Source of the DNA: Ectopseudomonas composti
GTDB taxonomy: Bacteria; Pseudomonadota; Gammaproteobacteria; Pseudomonadales; Pseudomonadaceae
DNA: 64,000 nt
NCBI RefSeq assembly: GCF_900115475.1
Contig: NZ_FOWP01000008.1
Coordinates: forward strand, 124,001-188,000
Direction of reading: 5' to 3'
The position numbers and the translations under genes are program-made. The notes under the pieces were generated by a model, which was not told the origin of the DNA, made no database searches, and worked only from the letters and a program-made list of their open reading frames with translations. Each line of letters opens with the position of its first letter. Position 1 is the first letter of the stretch. Shown here piece after piece: positions 1 through 8,909 of this stretch.

Positions 1-1598
1 GCCAGGCAGGCGTAGCCGGAGTACATCAGGTAGTCCACCGAAGCGGCACCGACTTCCTCGCGATCTTTCATCGCGGCCATGCCGATCTTCATGGTGATGT
101 CGCCCCACTCTTTGTTCAGCTTGACCAGCGGCTCGACGAATTCCTTGACGGCGTCGTTGCCTTCGTTGGCCTGGCAGAACTTGTGCACGATCTTGGTGAA
201 GTTCTTCAGAGCGCCGCCCTGAGTCATCAGCACCTTGCGGCCCAGCAGGTCGAGCGCCTGAACGCCGGTGGTGCCCTCGTACATCATCGAGATACGGCAG
301 TCACGCAGGTTCTGCTCCATGCCCCACTCGCTGATGAAGCCGTGGCCACCGTAGATCTGCATGCCGTGGGAAGCGGACTCGAAGCCCACTTCGGTCATGA
401 AGGCCTTGGCGATCGGGGTCAGGAAAGCCAGCAGTTCATCAGCGGCTTTCTTCTCTTCTTCGTCCTGGCTGTGCTGAACGATGTCCACCTGCTTGGCGGT
501 GAAGTAGACCATGGCGCGGTTGCCTTCGGCGAACGCCTTCATGGTCAGCAGCATGCGGCGTACGTCCGGATGCACGATGATCGGGTCAGCGGCTTTGTCC
601 GGCGCTTTCGGGCCAGTCAGCGAACGCATCTGCAGGCGCTCACGGGCGTACTTGATGCCACCCTGGAAGCCGACTTCGGCGTGGGCCAGGCCTTGCAGCG
701 CGGTACCCAGACGAGCGGTGTTCATGAAGGTGAACATGCAGTTCAGGCCTTTGTTGGCCGGGCCGATCAGGAAGCCAGTAGCACCGTCGAAGTTCATCAC
801 GCAGGTGGCGTTACCGTGGATGCCCATCTTGTGCTCGATCGAGCCACAGGAAACGGCATTGCGCTCGCCTACGCCGCCTTCGGCATTGGGCATGAACTTC
901 GGCACGATAAACAGCGAGATACCCTTGGTGCCAGCCGGGGCATCGGGCAGGCGGGCCAGAACGATATGGACGATGTTGTCGGCCATGTCGTGCTCACCAG
1001 CGGAAATGAAGATCTTGGTACCGGAGACCTTGTAGCTGCCGTCGGCTTGCGGTTCAGCCTTGGTGCGCAGCATGCCCAGGTCGGTGCCGCAATGCGGCTC
1101 GGTCAGGCACATGGTGCCGGTCCACTCGCCGGAAACCAGCTTGGTCAGGTAGGTGTGTTTCTGATCGTCGGTGCCGTGAGCGCTCAGGGTGTTCATCGCG
1201 CCGTGGGAGAGGCCTGGGTACATGCCCCAGGACCAGTTGGCCGAACCGACCATCTCGCTGACGGCCAGGCCGAGCGATTCCGGCAGGCCTTGGCCGCCGT
1301 GCTCGACGTCATGAGCCAAGCTCGGCCAGCCGCCTTCGACGAACTGCTGATAAGCCTCTTTGAAGCCGGTCGGCGTCTTCACGCCGGATTCGCTCCAGGT
1401 GCAGCCTTCGGTGTCACCCACACGGTTCAGCGGAGCCAGAACCTGCTCGCAGAACTTGGCGCCTTCTTCGAGGATGGCGTCGACCATGTCCGGAGTGGCG
1501 TCCTGGCAGCCAGGCAGGCTCTGGTAGTGCGCTTCATAACCCAGCAGTTCGTCGCGAACGAAACGAATGTCACGCAAGGGGGCCTTGTAGTCAGGCAT
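1..1598 (-). CDS. Acyl-CoA dehydrogenase (long-chain FadE-like), 3' end cut by window
   Basis: Flavoenzyme of fatty-acid beta-oxidation that introduces the 2,3-double bond into acyl-CoA. About 532 residues from the ATG are visible; relatives with this N-terminus ([14 protein letters not shown]) are near 600, so the C-terminal tail lies outside the window. The middle holds the FAD/acyl-CoA contact region ([13 protein letters not shown]) and the catalytic Glu is in MYEGT near residue 438. From memory it matches the PAO1 PA0506 group, which sits in the same place beyond the bio genes. Two overlapping PsrA-like boxes lie about 110-135 bp upstream of the start. Family assignment is firm; chain-length preference is not visible. 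Confidence 0.93.
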   Translation of the reverse strand, partial: MPDYKAPLRDIRFVRDELLGYEAHYQSLPGCQDATPDMVDAILEEGAKFCEQVLAPLNRVGDTEGCTWSESGVKTPTGFKEAYQQFVEGGWPSLAHDVEHGGQGLPESLGLAVSEMVGSANWSWGMYPGLSHGAMNTLSAHGTDDQKHTYLTKLVSGEWTGTMCLTEPHCGTDLGMLRTKAEPQADGSYKVSGTKIFISAGEHDMADNIVHIVLARLPDAPAGTKGISLFIVPKFMPNAEGGVGERNAVSCGSIEHKMGIHGNATCVMNFDGATGFLIGPANKGLNCMFTFMNTARLGTALQGLAHAEVGFQGGIKYARERLQMRSLTGPKAPDKAADPIIVHPDVRRMLLTMKAFAEGNRAMVYFTAKQVDIVQHSQDEEEKKAADELLAFLTPIAKAFMTEVGFESASHGMQIYGGHGFISEWGMEQNLRDCRISMMYEGTTGVQALDLLGRKVLMTQGGALKNFTKIVHKFCQANEGNDAVKEFVEPLVKLNKEWGDITMKIGMAAMKDREEVGAASVDYLMYSGYACL

Positions 1599-1705
1599 AA
1601 CGGTAAACCTCTGCGGTGGATTCCTAGTAGTTGGGGTGACCGTCTTGGCGGTCGCTCTCGGGATGAGTCCCGGCTGCCTGGCCACGTGGCTGCGGCCGAA
1701 GCAAT

Positions 1706-1732
1706 CAAACAGGCGTTTGAAACATACGTTTA
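1706..1732 (-). promoter_or_regulatory. Tandem PsrA-like operators upstream of the acyl-CoA dehydrogenase
   Basis: Two overlapping copies of the fatty-acid regulator motif: CAAAC-N4-GTTTG at 1706-1719 (perfect dyad) and GAAAC-N4-GTTTA at 1719-1732 (one mismatch). PsrA of Pseudomonas binds (G/C)AAAC-N4-GTTT(G/C) and is released by long-chain acyl-CoA. The site is correctly placed for repression of the beta-oxidation gene that starts at 1598. Binding is inferred from the motif only. Confidence 0.65.
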
Positions 1733-1767
1733 CGCCATCCCCTTGTCAAGCGCTGCCAATCGGCCGG

Positions 1768-2505
1768 CTACGCGACCAGATCGATGCGGGGCTCCGGCGC
1801 AGGCAATTCGCCCAGGCGCCGATACAGATCAAGATTAGGCGCTGGCGGCAAAGCCTGCTGCGACTGCTCGGCCGACGACTCATCGGCGGGTCGAGCCGTA
1901 TCATCCGCCTTGCCCTCCGCGTCGGTAGCGGTGGCCTCATCACGCCGCAACTCGGCCAGTTCGACACGAGCCTGCGCCGCTTGCGCCTGGGCCAGAGCAG
2001 CTACGCGCAAGTCCTGCGGGGAAGGTTCGATGGGCGCGAGTGCCGCACGCAGGACGATCTCCATCTTGCGCAGCGTCGCTTCGGGATCGTTGGGGACAGG
2101 GGCGGTATCGATGCCGACTTCACCGGAAACGGCATAACGCTGCCCATCGGGGCCGCGTTTGAAACTGTAGGTCGGCGCCCCTGCGTATTGCCCACCAACG
2201 GCAGCATGCGCCTGTTCGTGGGTGCGTACTTCACGATCACGCTGCACGAGGTCGGCGATTTCCAGCTGCTGCTGGCGCTGCTCCTGAGGGCTTGGTTCGG
2301 GCTTGCCTGCGCCGGGCGATGAGCGGGCGTCGCGATCCGCTTCCTCTCGACCAGAGGCTGCGGAATCGGCCTGCTGCTCCTGCGGCGCCGCGACAGGTGC
2401 CTGGTCGGCACGGGCGATATCAGGGGAAACATCGGACGACAGCGGTCTTGCCGAACTGACGGACGGCGCGGGAGTGAAAGGTGGCAGGCTGCTGCCGATC
2501 TGCAT
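1768..2505 (-). CDS. Putative metalloprotease, SprA-related / CJM1_0395 family
   Basis: A 245-residue protein with a low-complexity Pro/Ala/Gln-rich N-terminal half and a conserved core around residues 75-175. The core holds an HEXXH zinc-protease-type motif (HEQAH, residues 96-100) followed by AAVGGQYAGAP and a YSFKRGPDGQRYAVSGEV stretch, the hallmark of the SprA-related putative metalloprotease family. No signal peptide is apparent. The C-terminal 80 residues are again Ala/Glu-rich. It lies beside a flagellar rod-like small protein (2559-2858), so a cell-envelope or flagellar context is possible, but no substrate is known. Activity is predicted only from HEXXH. Confidence 0.75.
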   Translation of the reverse strand: MQIGSSLPPFTPAPSVSSARPLSSDVSPDIARADQAPVAAPQEQQADSAASGREEADRDARSSPGAGKPEPSPQEQRQQQLEIADLVQRDREVRTHEQAHAAVGGQYAGAPTYSFKRGPDGQRYAVSGEVGIDTAPVPNDPEATLRKMEIVLRAALAPIEPSPQDLRVAALAQAQAAQARVELAELRRDEATATDAEGKADDTARPADESSAEQSQQALPPAPNLDLYRRLGELPAPEPRIDLVA

Positions 2506-2558
2506 GAGCGCCCTCCCGCCCCGCTGCTGGCCGCATCCTCGCGGCGGGGTGAAACGAC

Positions 2559-2858
2559 TTAAGCGCGGGTATCGATCAGGGTGCCCAGCACCTCGTCGGC
2601 GGTGTCGACGACACGTGCGTTGGCGCGCACTTCGTTTTCACCGACACGCAGCGCCACGAGGCTTTCGGTCAGGTCGGGGCGGTTGCGCTCGGACACCTGC
2701 GAACTCGGGTTGACCTGATTCTGCGGCGGGGTCTGATTAGCCTGCTGCGCAGGATTGATGGTGTTGCTGGCGATATCACCGGCCGCCTGCTCGACACGGC
2801 GTTGCCCGGCCTGAATACCGTTCAAACCCGAATTGAATGCGTTGGCGGAAATTTCCAT
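2559..2858 (-). CDS. Miniature flagellar rod/hook-like protein (hypothetical)
   Basis: A 99-residue protein. Its N-terminus (ANAFNSGLNGIQAGQRRVE, residues 5-23) resembles the first amphipathic helix of axial flagellar proteins (FlgB/C/E/F/G/K), and its C-terminus (VGENEVRANARVVDTADE) resembles the terminal helix of FlgC/FlgG, where L..A...Y.ANAKV..T.DEML.TL is typical. The two helices are joined by a Gln/Asn/Pro linker with no hook or rod domain between them. The gene sits outside any flagellar operon, between bioD and the putative metalloprotease, as I recall for PAO1 PA0505. Function is unknown; a role as cap, chaperone or regulator of axial proteins is speculation. Confidence 0.7.
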   Translation of the reverse strand: MEISANAFNSGLNGIQAGQRRVEQAAGDIASNTINPAQQANQTPPQNQVNPSSQVSERNRPDLTESLVALRVGENEVRANARVVDTADEVLGTLIDTRA

Positions 2859-2957
2859 CGGCAGCCCCCAGGGGGAAGTAGAAACTTGATACCTGTATTG
2901 AAGCAGAGATCGGCTAAAAAACGTACAGACAAAAGGCTATGGTCGTTTTGCTGTTTA

Positions 2958-3644
2958 TTACCAGTCAGCCAGCAACTCGAGATTCAGATGCTCCGACACC
3001 GCTGCTGGCGTCGCTTTGCCCAGGTGCGGCACACGCCCCAGGCAGGGTGCTGGCAGCCGTTCACTGAGGGTGGCGAGATTCTCTTCCAGGCGTGAGGTCT
3101 TCGGTTCGACGATATTGGCCACCCAGCCGGCCAGCTTCAGCCCGTCACGTTCGATCGCCTCTGCACTGAGCAGTGCGTGATTGATGCACCCCAGACGTAC
3201 ACCCACCACCAGAATCACCGGAATGCCCAACGCAATGGCCAGGTCCGACAGGTTTTCCTCGCCGCCCAGCGGTACGCGCCAGCCGCCTGCGCCCTCCACC
3301 AGCGAGAAATCCGCGCCCTTGGCCAGGATCGCCCGCACCGGTTGCAGCAGGCTGGCGACATCCAGCTTGATAGCCACTTCGCGGGCCGCCAGGTGCGGGG
3401 CAATGGCCGGCTCGAAGGCCAGCGGGTTGACCTCTTCATAGCGCAGCGGCAACGAACACTGGGCGAGCAAGGCCAGCGCGTCGTCGTTGCGCAACCCGTC
3501 GGCAGTGCGCATGCAGCCGGAAGCGACCGGTTTGGCCGCCGCAGTGCTCAGGCCCTGTAGACGTGCTGCATGGAGCAGTCCAGCGGCGATAGTCGTTTTG
3601 CCGATTTCGGTGTCCGTGCCGGTGACGAAGTAGGCTTGAGTCAT
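2958..3644 (-). CDS. bioD: Dethiobiotin synthase BioD
   Basis: ATP-dependent carboxylation and ring closure of 7,8-diaminopelargonate to dethiobiotin, the penultimate step of biotin synthesis. 228 residues, normal length. The P-loop is TGTDTEIGKTT at residues 8-18; VEGAGGWRVP (substrate and Mg site) and the NHALLSAEAI helix follow. It is the last gene of the bio cluster, separated from bioC by about 60 bp that carry a short REP-like palindrome. Confidence 0.96.
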   Translation of the reverse strand: MTQAYFVTGTDTEIGKTTIAAGLLHAARLQGLSTAAAKPVASGCMRTADGLRNDDALALLAQCSLPLRYEEVNPLAFEPAIAPHLAAREVAIKLDVASLLQPVRAILAKGADFSLVEGAGGWRVPLGGEENLSDLAIALGIPVILVVGVRLGCINHALLSAEAIERDGLKLAGWVANIVEPKTSRLEENLATLSERLPAPCLGRVPHLGKATPAAVSEHLNLELLADW

Positions 3645-3655
3645 CTGATCTTCCC

Positions 3656-3679
3656 GTAGCAGCGAGCTCTGCTCGCGAA
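3656..3679. repeat. REP-like palindrome (GAGCGAGC class), bioC-bioD spacer
   Basis: GTAG followed by CAGCGAGCTCTGCTCGCGAA, an imperfect palindrome starting with the GTAG tetranucleotide typical of Pseudomonas REP elements. The same class recurs as an inverted pair at 6439-6505. Confidence 0.55.
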
Positions 3680-3707
3680 GCGTGTTGGCGAGCGAGGCTC
3701 GTTCATA

Positions 3708-4550
3708 TCAAGGCTTCTGCAGCACGCCGTACACCACCTGATAGGTTACCGGCAGCCCTTGTGGCTGGCGAAAGTGCTCGTAGGCCTCTATCAGCGCACG
3801 AATGCGTGAGCGCCCGGTCAGCCCACCCGGACGCCCCGGGTTGAGGTTGTGCGCCCCGAGGTCCTTCAGCGAAGAGGTCAGGCTGCGCAGATCAGGAAAA
3901 TGCAGGACTTGCGCTTCACGCTGGAGCGCCAGCACCTGCAAGCCACTGGCCGCGCACATGTGTTGATAGTCCTCGAAATGGCGGAAGCGATTGACGTGGA
4001 CCAGACCGTCGACCGCCAGCCAGCTGTCACGCAGTTCCTGCAACGTGCCCACGCACAGGCTGGAGAACGCCAGCACGCCACCGGGACGCAACACCCGCTG
4101 CGCTTCGCTCAGCACGCGCGGGAAATCAGCACACCATTGCAGTGCCAGGCTGGAGAACAACAGCTCCACGCTGGCATCCTGCAGCGGCAGGGCTTCGGCA
4201 TCGCCAGCGATGAAATATGCAGCACCGCCCTGGAGGCGAGCGTGGCGCAGCATGCCTTCGGCGATATCCACTGCCAGCCCTTCGCCCTGCGCATAACGCT
4301 GAGCCAGAGCGCGGGTGAAATGGCCCGTGCCGCATCCCAGGTCCAGCCAGCGACGCGGCTGTAGCGAGACAGGCAAATGCGCCAGCAGCTGGCTGCCGAC
4401 GTTGCGTTGCAGCTCGGCTACCGAGTCGTAGCTCGCGGCCGCGCGAGAAAACGACGCGGCGACCTGACGTTTGTCCGGCAGCGCCGCATCACCGTAGGGT
4501 GCACCGTGCGCACCAGGGAACGCATGAAGCGCCCCACGTAGCTCAGACAT
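3708..4550 (-). CDS. bioC: Malonyl-[ACP] O-methyltransferase BioC
   Basis: SAM-dependent methyltransferase that methylates malonyl-ACP so that the fatty-acid machinery can build the pimeloyl chain. 280 residues. SAM motif I is [11 protein letters not shown] (residues 68-78), with [14 protein letters not shown] and [14 protein letters not shown] further on, as in BioC. The start ATG at 4550 lies inside the end of bioH (8-nt overlap), implying translational coupling. Its order bioF-bioH-bioC is the usual one in Pseudomonas. Confidence 0.94.
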   Translation of the reverse strand: MSELRGALHAFPGAHGAPYGDAALPDKRQVAASFSRAAASYDSVAELQRNVGSQLLAHLPVSLQPRRWLDLGCGTGHFTRALAQRYAQGEGLAVDIAEGMLRHARLQGGAAYFIAGDAEALPLQDASVELLFSSLALQWCADFPRVLSEAQRVLRPGGVLAFSSLCVGTLQELRDSWLAVDGLVHVNRFRHFEDYQHMCAASGLQVLALQREAQVLHFPDLRSLTSSLKDLGAHNLNPGRPGGLTGRSRIRALIEAYEHFRQPQGLPVTYQVVYGVLQKP

Positions 4551-5265
4551 CGCTGGCCTCGCGAATGAAATCGAGCATCAAGGTCGCCAGGACATCCGCC
4601 TGTTCGCGCACGAAGGCGTGGCCACAGTCTTCCAGCACATCCACCTGACCCGCCGGCAGCAGCGCCAGCAGCGCGTCGCCAGCCGCTGCCGGCACCAGCG
4701 CATCCTGCTCGGCCAGCAGGTGCAATTGCGGCCCGTCGAACGCGGCCAGCGCCGCGCAATTGTCCAGGCTCGCCAGCAGCCGCAGCCCGCCCAGCAGAGC
4801 AGGTTCGTCGCTGGCCGCCAGATTGCTTTGCAAGCGTCGTGACAGGCCGCGCGCATCGGCGCTGCCCTGGGCACAGAGCATGGCGAAGCGTTTGAGGGTA
4901 GCGCCGGCGTTCTCCTGGCAGCCCTCATAAAAAGCGCCATAGGTCTGCGCCGGCATGGCCGTCGGCCAGGTATCGCTGGCGACGAAACAAGCATTGCTGG
5001 CCAAGGTGATCAGGCCACGGCAGCGCTCGCCACGCCGCGCAGCCAGGGCGGCGGCCAGCATGCCGCCCAGTGACCAGCCGGCCAGCCAACAGCCATGCGG
5101 CAGGCGCGTATCCAGCTCGTCGAGCCAGTCGGCAGCGGCCGCACTGCTCAGTCGCGGCAGTGCCGGTACCTGCACCTGCATGTCACTGCGCAGGGCCTCA
5201 GCCAGCGGTTGCAGCACGGCACCGTCCAGGCCCCAGCCCGGTAGCAGGATCAACGTCTCACGCAT
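4543..5265 (-). CDS. bioH: Pimeloyl-[ACP] methyl ester esterase BioH
   Basis: Alpha/beta hydrolase that removes the methyl group from pimeloyl-ACP methyl ester and so ends BioC/Fab chain elongation. 240 residues from ATG 5265; the reading frame is open further upstream but [15 protein letters not shown] is the family start. Nucleophile elbow GWSLGG (Ser65), acid in [11 protein letters not shown] and catalytic His in EDCGHAFV. It overlaps bioF by 8 nt at its start and bioC by 8 nt at its end, so the three genes are tightly coupled. Confidence 0.94.
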   Translation of the reverse strand: MRETLILLPGWGLDGAVLQPLAEALRSDMQVQVPALPRLSSAAAADWLDELDTRLPHGCWLAGWSLGGMLAAALAARRGERCRGLITLASNACFVASDTWPTAMPAQTYGAFYEGCQENAGATLKRFAMLCAQGSADARGLSRRLQSNLAASDEPALLGGLRLLASLDNCAALAAFDGPQLHLLAEQDALVPAAAGDALLALLPAGQVDVLEDCGHAFVREQADVLATLMLDFIREASDV

Positions 5266-6427
5266 CGTTCTGTACCTGCGGCCAGCACTCGGCCAGCGCC
5301 TCGAGCAACAGTTCGAGCTGTGCATCGTTGTGCGCGGCTGACAGCGTCACGCGCAAGCGGGCACCACCTGCCGGCACGGTCGGTGGACGAATGGCGCCGA
5401 CCAACAGGCCGCGATCCTTGAGCAATGCCGACAGCTTGAGCGCACGCGTGCTGTCGCCCACCAGGATCGGCTGAATAGGAGTAGGACTGTCCATCAGGCT
5501 CAGGCCGATCTCGGCGGCGCCCTGACGAAAGCGGGTGATCAGTCGCTGCAGATGTTCGCGACGCCAGCTTTCGCTGCGCAGCAGCTCCAGACTCTTCAAC
5601 GTGGCACAGGCCACGGCGGGCGGCTGGCTGGTGGTATAGATGTAGGGCCGGGCGAACTGGATCAGCGTCTCGATCAGTTCCTCGCTGCCGGCGACGAAGG
5701 CACCGGCTGTACCAAAGGCCTTGCCCAGCGTACCGACCAGCACCTGCACATCATCCTGGCCCAGGCCGAAATGCTCGACAATGCCGCCACCGTTAGCGCC
5801 CAGCGGGCCGAAGCCGTGAGCATCATCGACCATCACCCAGGCCTGGCTCGCCCGCGCTTCGGCACACAGTGCCGGCAGGTCGGCCAGGTCGCCGTCCATG
5901 CTGAACACACCGTCGGTGACCACCAGGCAGTTGCCCGTCGCCTTGCGCAAGCGGTTGGCCAGGCTCACCGCATCGTTGTGCAGGTAACGGGAAAAGCGCG
6001 CGCCACAGAGCAGCCCGGCATCGAGTAGCGAGGCGTGGTTGAGGCGATCCTGCAGCACGCTGTCGCCCTGCCCGAGCAAGGCGGTGACGACCGCCAGGTT
6101 GGCCATATAGCCGGTGGAGAACAGCAGCGAACGCGGCCTGCCGGTGAACGCGGCCAGGGCCTCCTCCAGCTCGTGATGCGGGGTGCTGTGGCCAATCACC
6201 AGATGCGAGGCGCCGCCACCCACGCCCCATTTCTCCGCGCCCTGCTGCATGGCGCGAATCACCTCGGGGTGGTTGGCCAGGCCGAGATAGTCGTTGGAAC
6301 AGAAGGCCAACAGCTCCTGGTCATCCGCGCGCACCTGCGGCCCCTGCGGGGTCTGCAACAGCGGGCGCTGGCGGAACAGATCGGCGGCCTGGCGTTCGGT
6401 CAGGCGAGCGGAGAGATCGAAACTCAT
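5258..6427 (-). CDS. bioF: 8-amino-7-oxononanoate synthase BioF
   Basis: PLP enzyme condensing pimeloyl-ACP/CoA with L-alanine. 389 residues, full length. Hallmarks: [10 protein letters not shown] (71-80), [10 protein letters not shown] with the PLP Asp201 and His204, and the Schiff-base Lys236 in [12 protein letters not shown]. It is downstream of bioB and coupled to bioH by an 8-nt overlap. The bioB-bioF gap of about 90 bp contains an inverted pair of REP-like palindromes. Confidence 0.96.
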   Translation of the reverse strand: MSFDLSARLTERQAADLFRQRPLLQTPQGPQVRADDQELLAFCSNDYLGLANHPEVIRAMQQGAEKWGVGGGASHLVIGHSTPHHELEEALAAFTGRPRSLLFSTGYMANLAVVTALLGQGDSVLQDRLNHASLLDAGLLCGARFSRYLHNDAVSLANRLRKATGNCLVVTDGVFSMDGDLADLPALCAEARASQAWVMVDDAHGFGPLGANGGGIVEHFGLGQDDVQVLVGTLGKAFGTAGAFVAGSEELIETLIQFARPYIYTTSQPPAVACATLKSLELLRSESWRREHLQRLITRFRQGAAEIGLSLMDSPTPIQPILVGDSTRALKLSALLKDRGLLVGAIRPPTVPAGGARLRVTLSAAHNDAQLELLLEALAECWPQVQNDA

Positions 6428-6438
6428 GCACGTTTCCC

Positions 6439-6505
6439 GTAGGAGCGAGCGTCGCGAGCGAAAAACCAGGACAGGAGGTCATTCGCGAGCAGAGCTCGCT
6501 CCCAC
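6439..6505. repeat. Inverted pair of REP-like palindromes, bioB-bioF spacer
   Basis: Two divergent copies: GTAGGAGCGAGCGTCGCGAG at 6439-6458 and its inverse TTCGCGAGCAGAGCTCGCTC at 6482-6501, the classical REP doublet layout. It lies inside the bio operon and could form a stem-loop in the mRNA that changes stability between bioB and bioF; this is inference. Confidence 0.65.
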
Positions 6506-6515
6506 ATAAAAGGAA

Positions 6516-7574
6516 TCAGGCCGAAGCGGCGTTGTAGAACAGTTTGGAATCACGCTGCTCGACCAGGGCCTGCTCGATGGCTGCCTGGTGCACCTCGTCG
6601 GCATGCTCTTCGCGCTCTTCGGGCTTGATGCCGAGGCGCTTGAACAGGGCCATGTCCTTGTCCGCCTGCGGGTTGGCCGTGGTCAGCAGCTTCTCGCCGT
6701 AGAAGATCGAGTTGGCGCCAGCCATGAAGGCCAGGGCCTGCATCTGCTCGTTCATCGCCTCGCGGCCAGCGGACAGGCGCACATGGGATTTCGGCATCAT
6801 GATCCGCGCCACCGCCAGGGTGCGGATGAAGTCGAACGGATCGACGTCCTTCTCTTCGGCCAACGGCGTGCCCTTGACCTTGACCAGCATGTTGATCGGC
6901 ACGCTCTCCGGATGCTCAGGCAGGTTGGCCAGTTGGATCAGCAGCCCGGCGCGGTCGTCCACCGATTCGCCCATGCCGAGGATGCCGCCGGAGCAGATCT
7001 TCATCCCGGACTCGCGCACGTAAGCCAGGGTCTGCAGGCGCTCGCCATAGGTGCGGGTGGTGATGATGTTGCCGTAGAACTCCGGCGAGGTATCGAGGTT
7101 GTGGTTGTAGTAGTCGAGGCCCGCTTCGGCCAGCGCCTGAGTCTGCTCCTGGTCGAGGCGACCGAGGGTCATGCAGGTTTCCAGGCCGAGTTTCTTCACG
7201 CCTTTGACCATTTCCAGCACATAGGGCATGTCCTTGGCGGACGGGTGCTTCCAGGCCGCGCCCATGCAGAAGCGCGTGGAGCCGATGGCCTTGGCCTCGG
7301 CGGCCGCCTCCAGCACCTTCTGCACCTCCATCAGCTTTTCCTTGTCCAGGCCGGTGTTGTAGTGGCCGGACTGCGGGCAGTACTTGCAGTCTTCCGGGCA
7401 GGCGCCGGTCTTGATCGAGAGCAGGGTCGAGACCTGCACGCGGTTCGGGTCGAAATGCTGGCGATGGACGCCCTGCGCCTGGAACAGCAGATCGTTGAAA
7501 GGCTGCTCGAACAGCGCGCGAACCTCGGCGAGGCTCCAGTCGTGGCGGGTGGTGATTTCAGCGGTTGCGCTCAT
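6516..7574 (-). CDS. bioB: Biotin synthase BioB
   Basis: Radical-SAM enzyme inserting sulfur into dethiobiotin. 352 residues starting at ATG 7574 ([13 protein letters not shown]), with AAGGA upstream; an in-frame extension to 7619 has no support. Radical-SAM cysteines C59-x3-C63-x2-C66 lie in [14 protein letters not shown]; the auxiliary cluster region includes [11 protein letters not shown] and [12 protein letters not shown]. First gene of the bio cluster; bioA is not in this window. A BirA operator lies about 90-120 bp upstream. Confidence 0.97.
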   Translation of the reverse strand: MSATAEITTRHDWSLAEVRALFEQPFNDLLFQAQGVHRQHFDPNRVQVSTLLSIKTGACPEDCKYCPQSGHYNTGLDKEKLMEVQKVLEAAAEAKAIGSTRFCMGAAWKHPSAKDMPYVLEMVKGVKKLGLETCMTLGRLDQEQTQALAEAGLDYYNHNLDTSPEFYGNIITTRTYGERLQTLAYVRESGMKICSGGILGMGESVDDRAGLLIQLANLPEHPESVPINMLVKVKGTPLAEEKDVDPFDFIRTLAVARIMMPKSHVRLSAGREAMNEQMQALAFMAGANSIFYGEKLLTTANPQADKDMALFKRLGIKPEEREEHADEVHQAAIEQALVEQRDSKLFYNAASA

Positions 7575-7662
7575 CTGAGAAGTCCTTCGACGCTTGGTGG
7601 CATCTGTTGTCAGGCCCACGCGGGGCGTTCAGGCTTTGGCCATCATAAGTGGCGATTGGATG

Positions 7663-7694
7663 CTGTCAACCACATGAAAGACACAGGTTTACAT
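7663..7694. promoter_or_regulatory. BirA (biotin repressor) operator between bioB and a divergent small gene
   Basis: CTGTCAACC (7663-7671), a 14-bp spacer, then GGTTTACAT (7686-7694). The gammaproteobacterial BirA consensus is TTGTAAACC-N14/15-GGTTTACAA; the halves match at 7/9 and 8/9 and the spacer is exact. It lies in the bioB promoter region and is expected to give biotin-dependent repression by the biotinyl-AMP-BirA dimer. It is also within 110 bp of the divergent gene at 7771. Confidence 0.75.
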
Positions 7695-7770
7695 TTGATC
7701 AAATATCGATCAATAGAACTTATGTCATGGCACAAGGCCAAATGCTTACCCCTCCCACAGGATGTTCTGC

Positions 7771-8064
7771 ATGCAGGTTGAAGGTTTTTTCGAAGGTCTC
7801 GGCGAAGCGCTGGGCCGTGCCATCCGTTTCATCGTCGACATGCTGTCCGGCGTGCTGGGTGCCATGGCCGATGCGATTGACGACTTTCTCCAGGGTATGG
7901 CCAGGGCCATCGGCATGGATGTCTCGATATTCAGCATCATCCTGCTGATCATCGGTCTGCTGTTTCTGTTCAGCGGTGCTCGCTCGCTGCTGCGCGGTTC
8001 GATCATCGGCGGGGTGATCTGGCTGTTTCTCGGCCTGGTCGTCATGGGCTGGCTCATCCGCTGA
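7771..8064 (+). CDS. Small membrane protein of unknown function
   Basis: A 97-residue protein starting at ATG 7771, preceded by AGGA at 7759-7762; an ATG three codons earlier (7762) has no ribosome-binding site. Residues 1-50 form an amphipathic Gly/Ala/Asp segment (VEGFFEGLGEALGRAI, MADAIDDFLQGMARAI). Two hydrophobic helices follow: FSIILLIIGLLFLFSG and SIIGGVIWLFLGLVVMGWL, ending in IR. No family recognised. Divergent from bioB, with the BirA-like site in between, but no evidence links it to biotin. Confidence 0.75.
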   Translation: MQVEGFFEGLGEALGRAIRFIVDMLSGVLGAMADAIDDFLQGMARAIGMDVSIFSIILLIIGLLFLFSGARSLLRGSIIGGVIWLFLGLVVMGWLIR

Positions 8065-8107
8065 CGCGAACTACACTTCAGGCACCACCGCTCATGGATG
8101 AGCCGCC

Positions 8108-8848
8108 ATGCCACCGCTCGACCTCACCGCCCTGCAACGCCTCCCCTGGCGGCGCCCGCGCCACCATTGCCAGCTTTGCGACGAAGCCACCGATCACCCC
8201 ACGCACAGCATCTGCACCGCCTGCGAGGCCGAACTGCCGTGGCTCGCTGCGCACTGCCAGATTTGTGCGGTGCCGTTGCCGGCACACGGCATGATCTGCG
8301 GCGCCTGCCAGAACAAGCCGCCGAGTTTCAGCCGGGTGGAAGCGCCCTGGCGCTATGCCTTCCCCGTCGACAACCTGATCACCCGCTTCAAGCACCAGGC
8401 GCAATGGCCACATGGCCGTCTGCTCGCCGAGCTGCTGGCCGAACACCTGCGCCACGCCTTCGATGAAGGCCTGCCACGCCCCCAGGCGCTGCTGCCAGTA
8501 CCGTTGGCCCGCAAGCGCCAACGGCGACGCGGCTTCAACCAGGCGCAGATGCTCGCCGACTGGCTGGGCGCCAGCCTCGACCTGCCCGTGCAGCATGACT
8601 GGCTGCAGCGCCGCGTCGATACGCCCGCCCAGCAAGGGCTGGATGCCGCGACGCGCAAGCGCAATCTGCGCCAGGCCTTCAGCCTGGAACTGCAAGCCCA
8701 GGTCGCCGGCGCTCACCTGGCGTTGGTCGACGATGTGCTCACCACCGGCGCCACGGCAGGCGTGCTCGCCCACCTGCTGCGGCGCGCCGGTGCGCTGCGC
8801 GTCGACGTCTATTGCCTGGCCCGCACACCACGGCCGGGCGATGGCTGA
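8108..8848 (+). CDS. ComF-family phosphoribosyltransferase-like protein
   Basis: A 246-residue ComF/GntX-type protein. The N-terminal zinc-ribbon-like part carries four CxxC-type pairs (C21/C24, C36/C39, C50/C53, C64/C67). The C-terminal type I phosphoribosyltransferase fold has the PRPP loop LALVDDVLTTGAT near residue 205. ComF proteins are needed for DNA uptake in competent species, but the substrate is unknown. Matches PAO1 PA0489 in position. The start at 8108 is the second of nearby ATGs and gives the expected N-terminus. Confidence 0.88.
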   Translation: MPPLDLTALQRLPWRRPRHHCQLCDEATDHPTHSICTACEAELPWLAAHCQICAVPLPAHGMICGACQNKPPSFSRVEAPWRYAFPVDNLITRFKHQAQWPHGRLLAELLAEHLRHAFDEGLPRPQALLPVPLARKRQRRRGFNQAQMLADWLGASLDLPVQHDWLQRRVDTPAQQGLDAATRKRNLRQAFSLELQAQVAGAHLALVDDVLTTGATAGVLAHLLRRAGALRVDVYCLARTPRPGDG

Positions 8849-8909
8849 CTTGACGCGCCAGGCACAGTCGCGCACCTTGCCCGGCATCCTACTTGGCCAT
8901 GCCTGAATC

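Noticed and set aside
183..1838. 551-codon plus-strand frame
   Set aside because: Antisense shadow of the acyl-CoA dehydrogenase, whose motifs are intact on the minus strand.
8840..8905. 21-codon frame between comF and modE
   Set aside because: Begins inside comF, has no ribosome-binding site of its own and no similarity to anything; too short to support.
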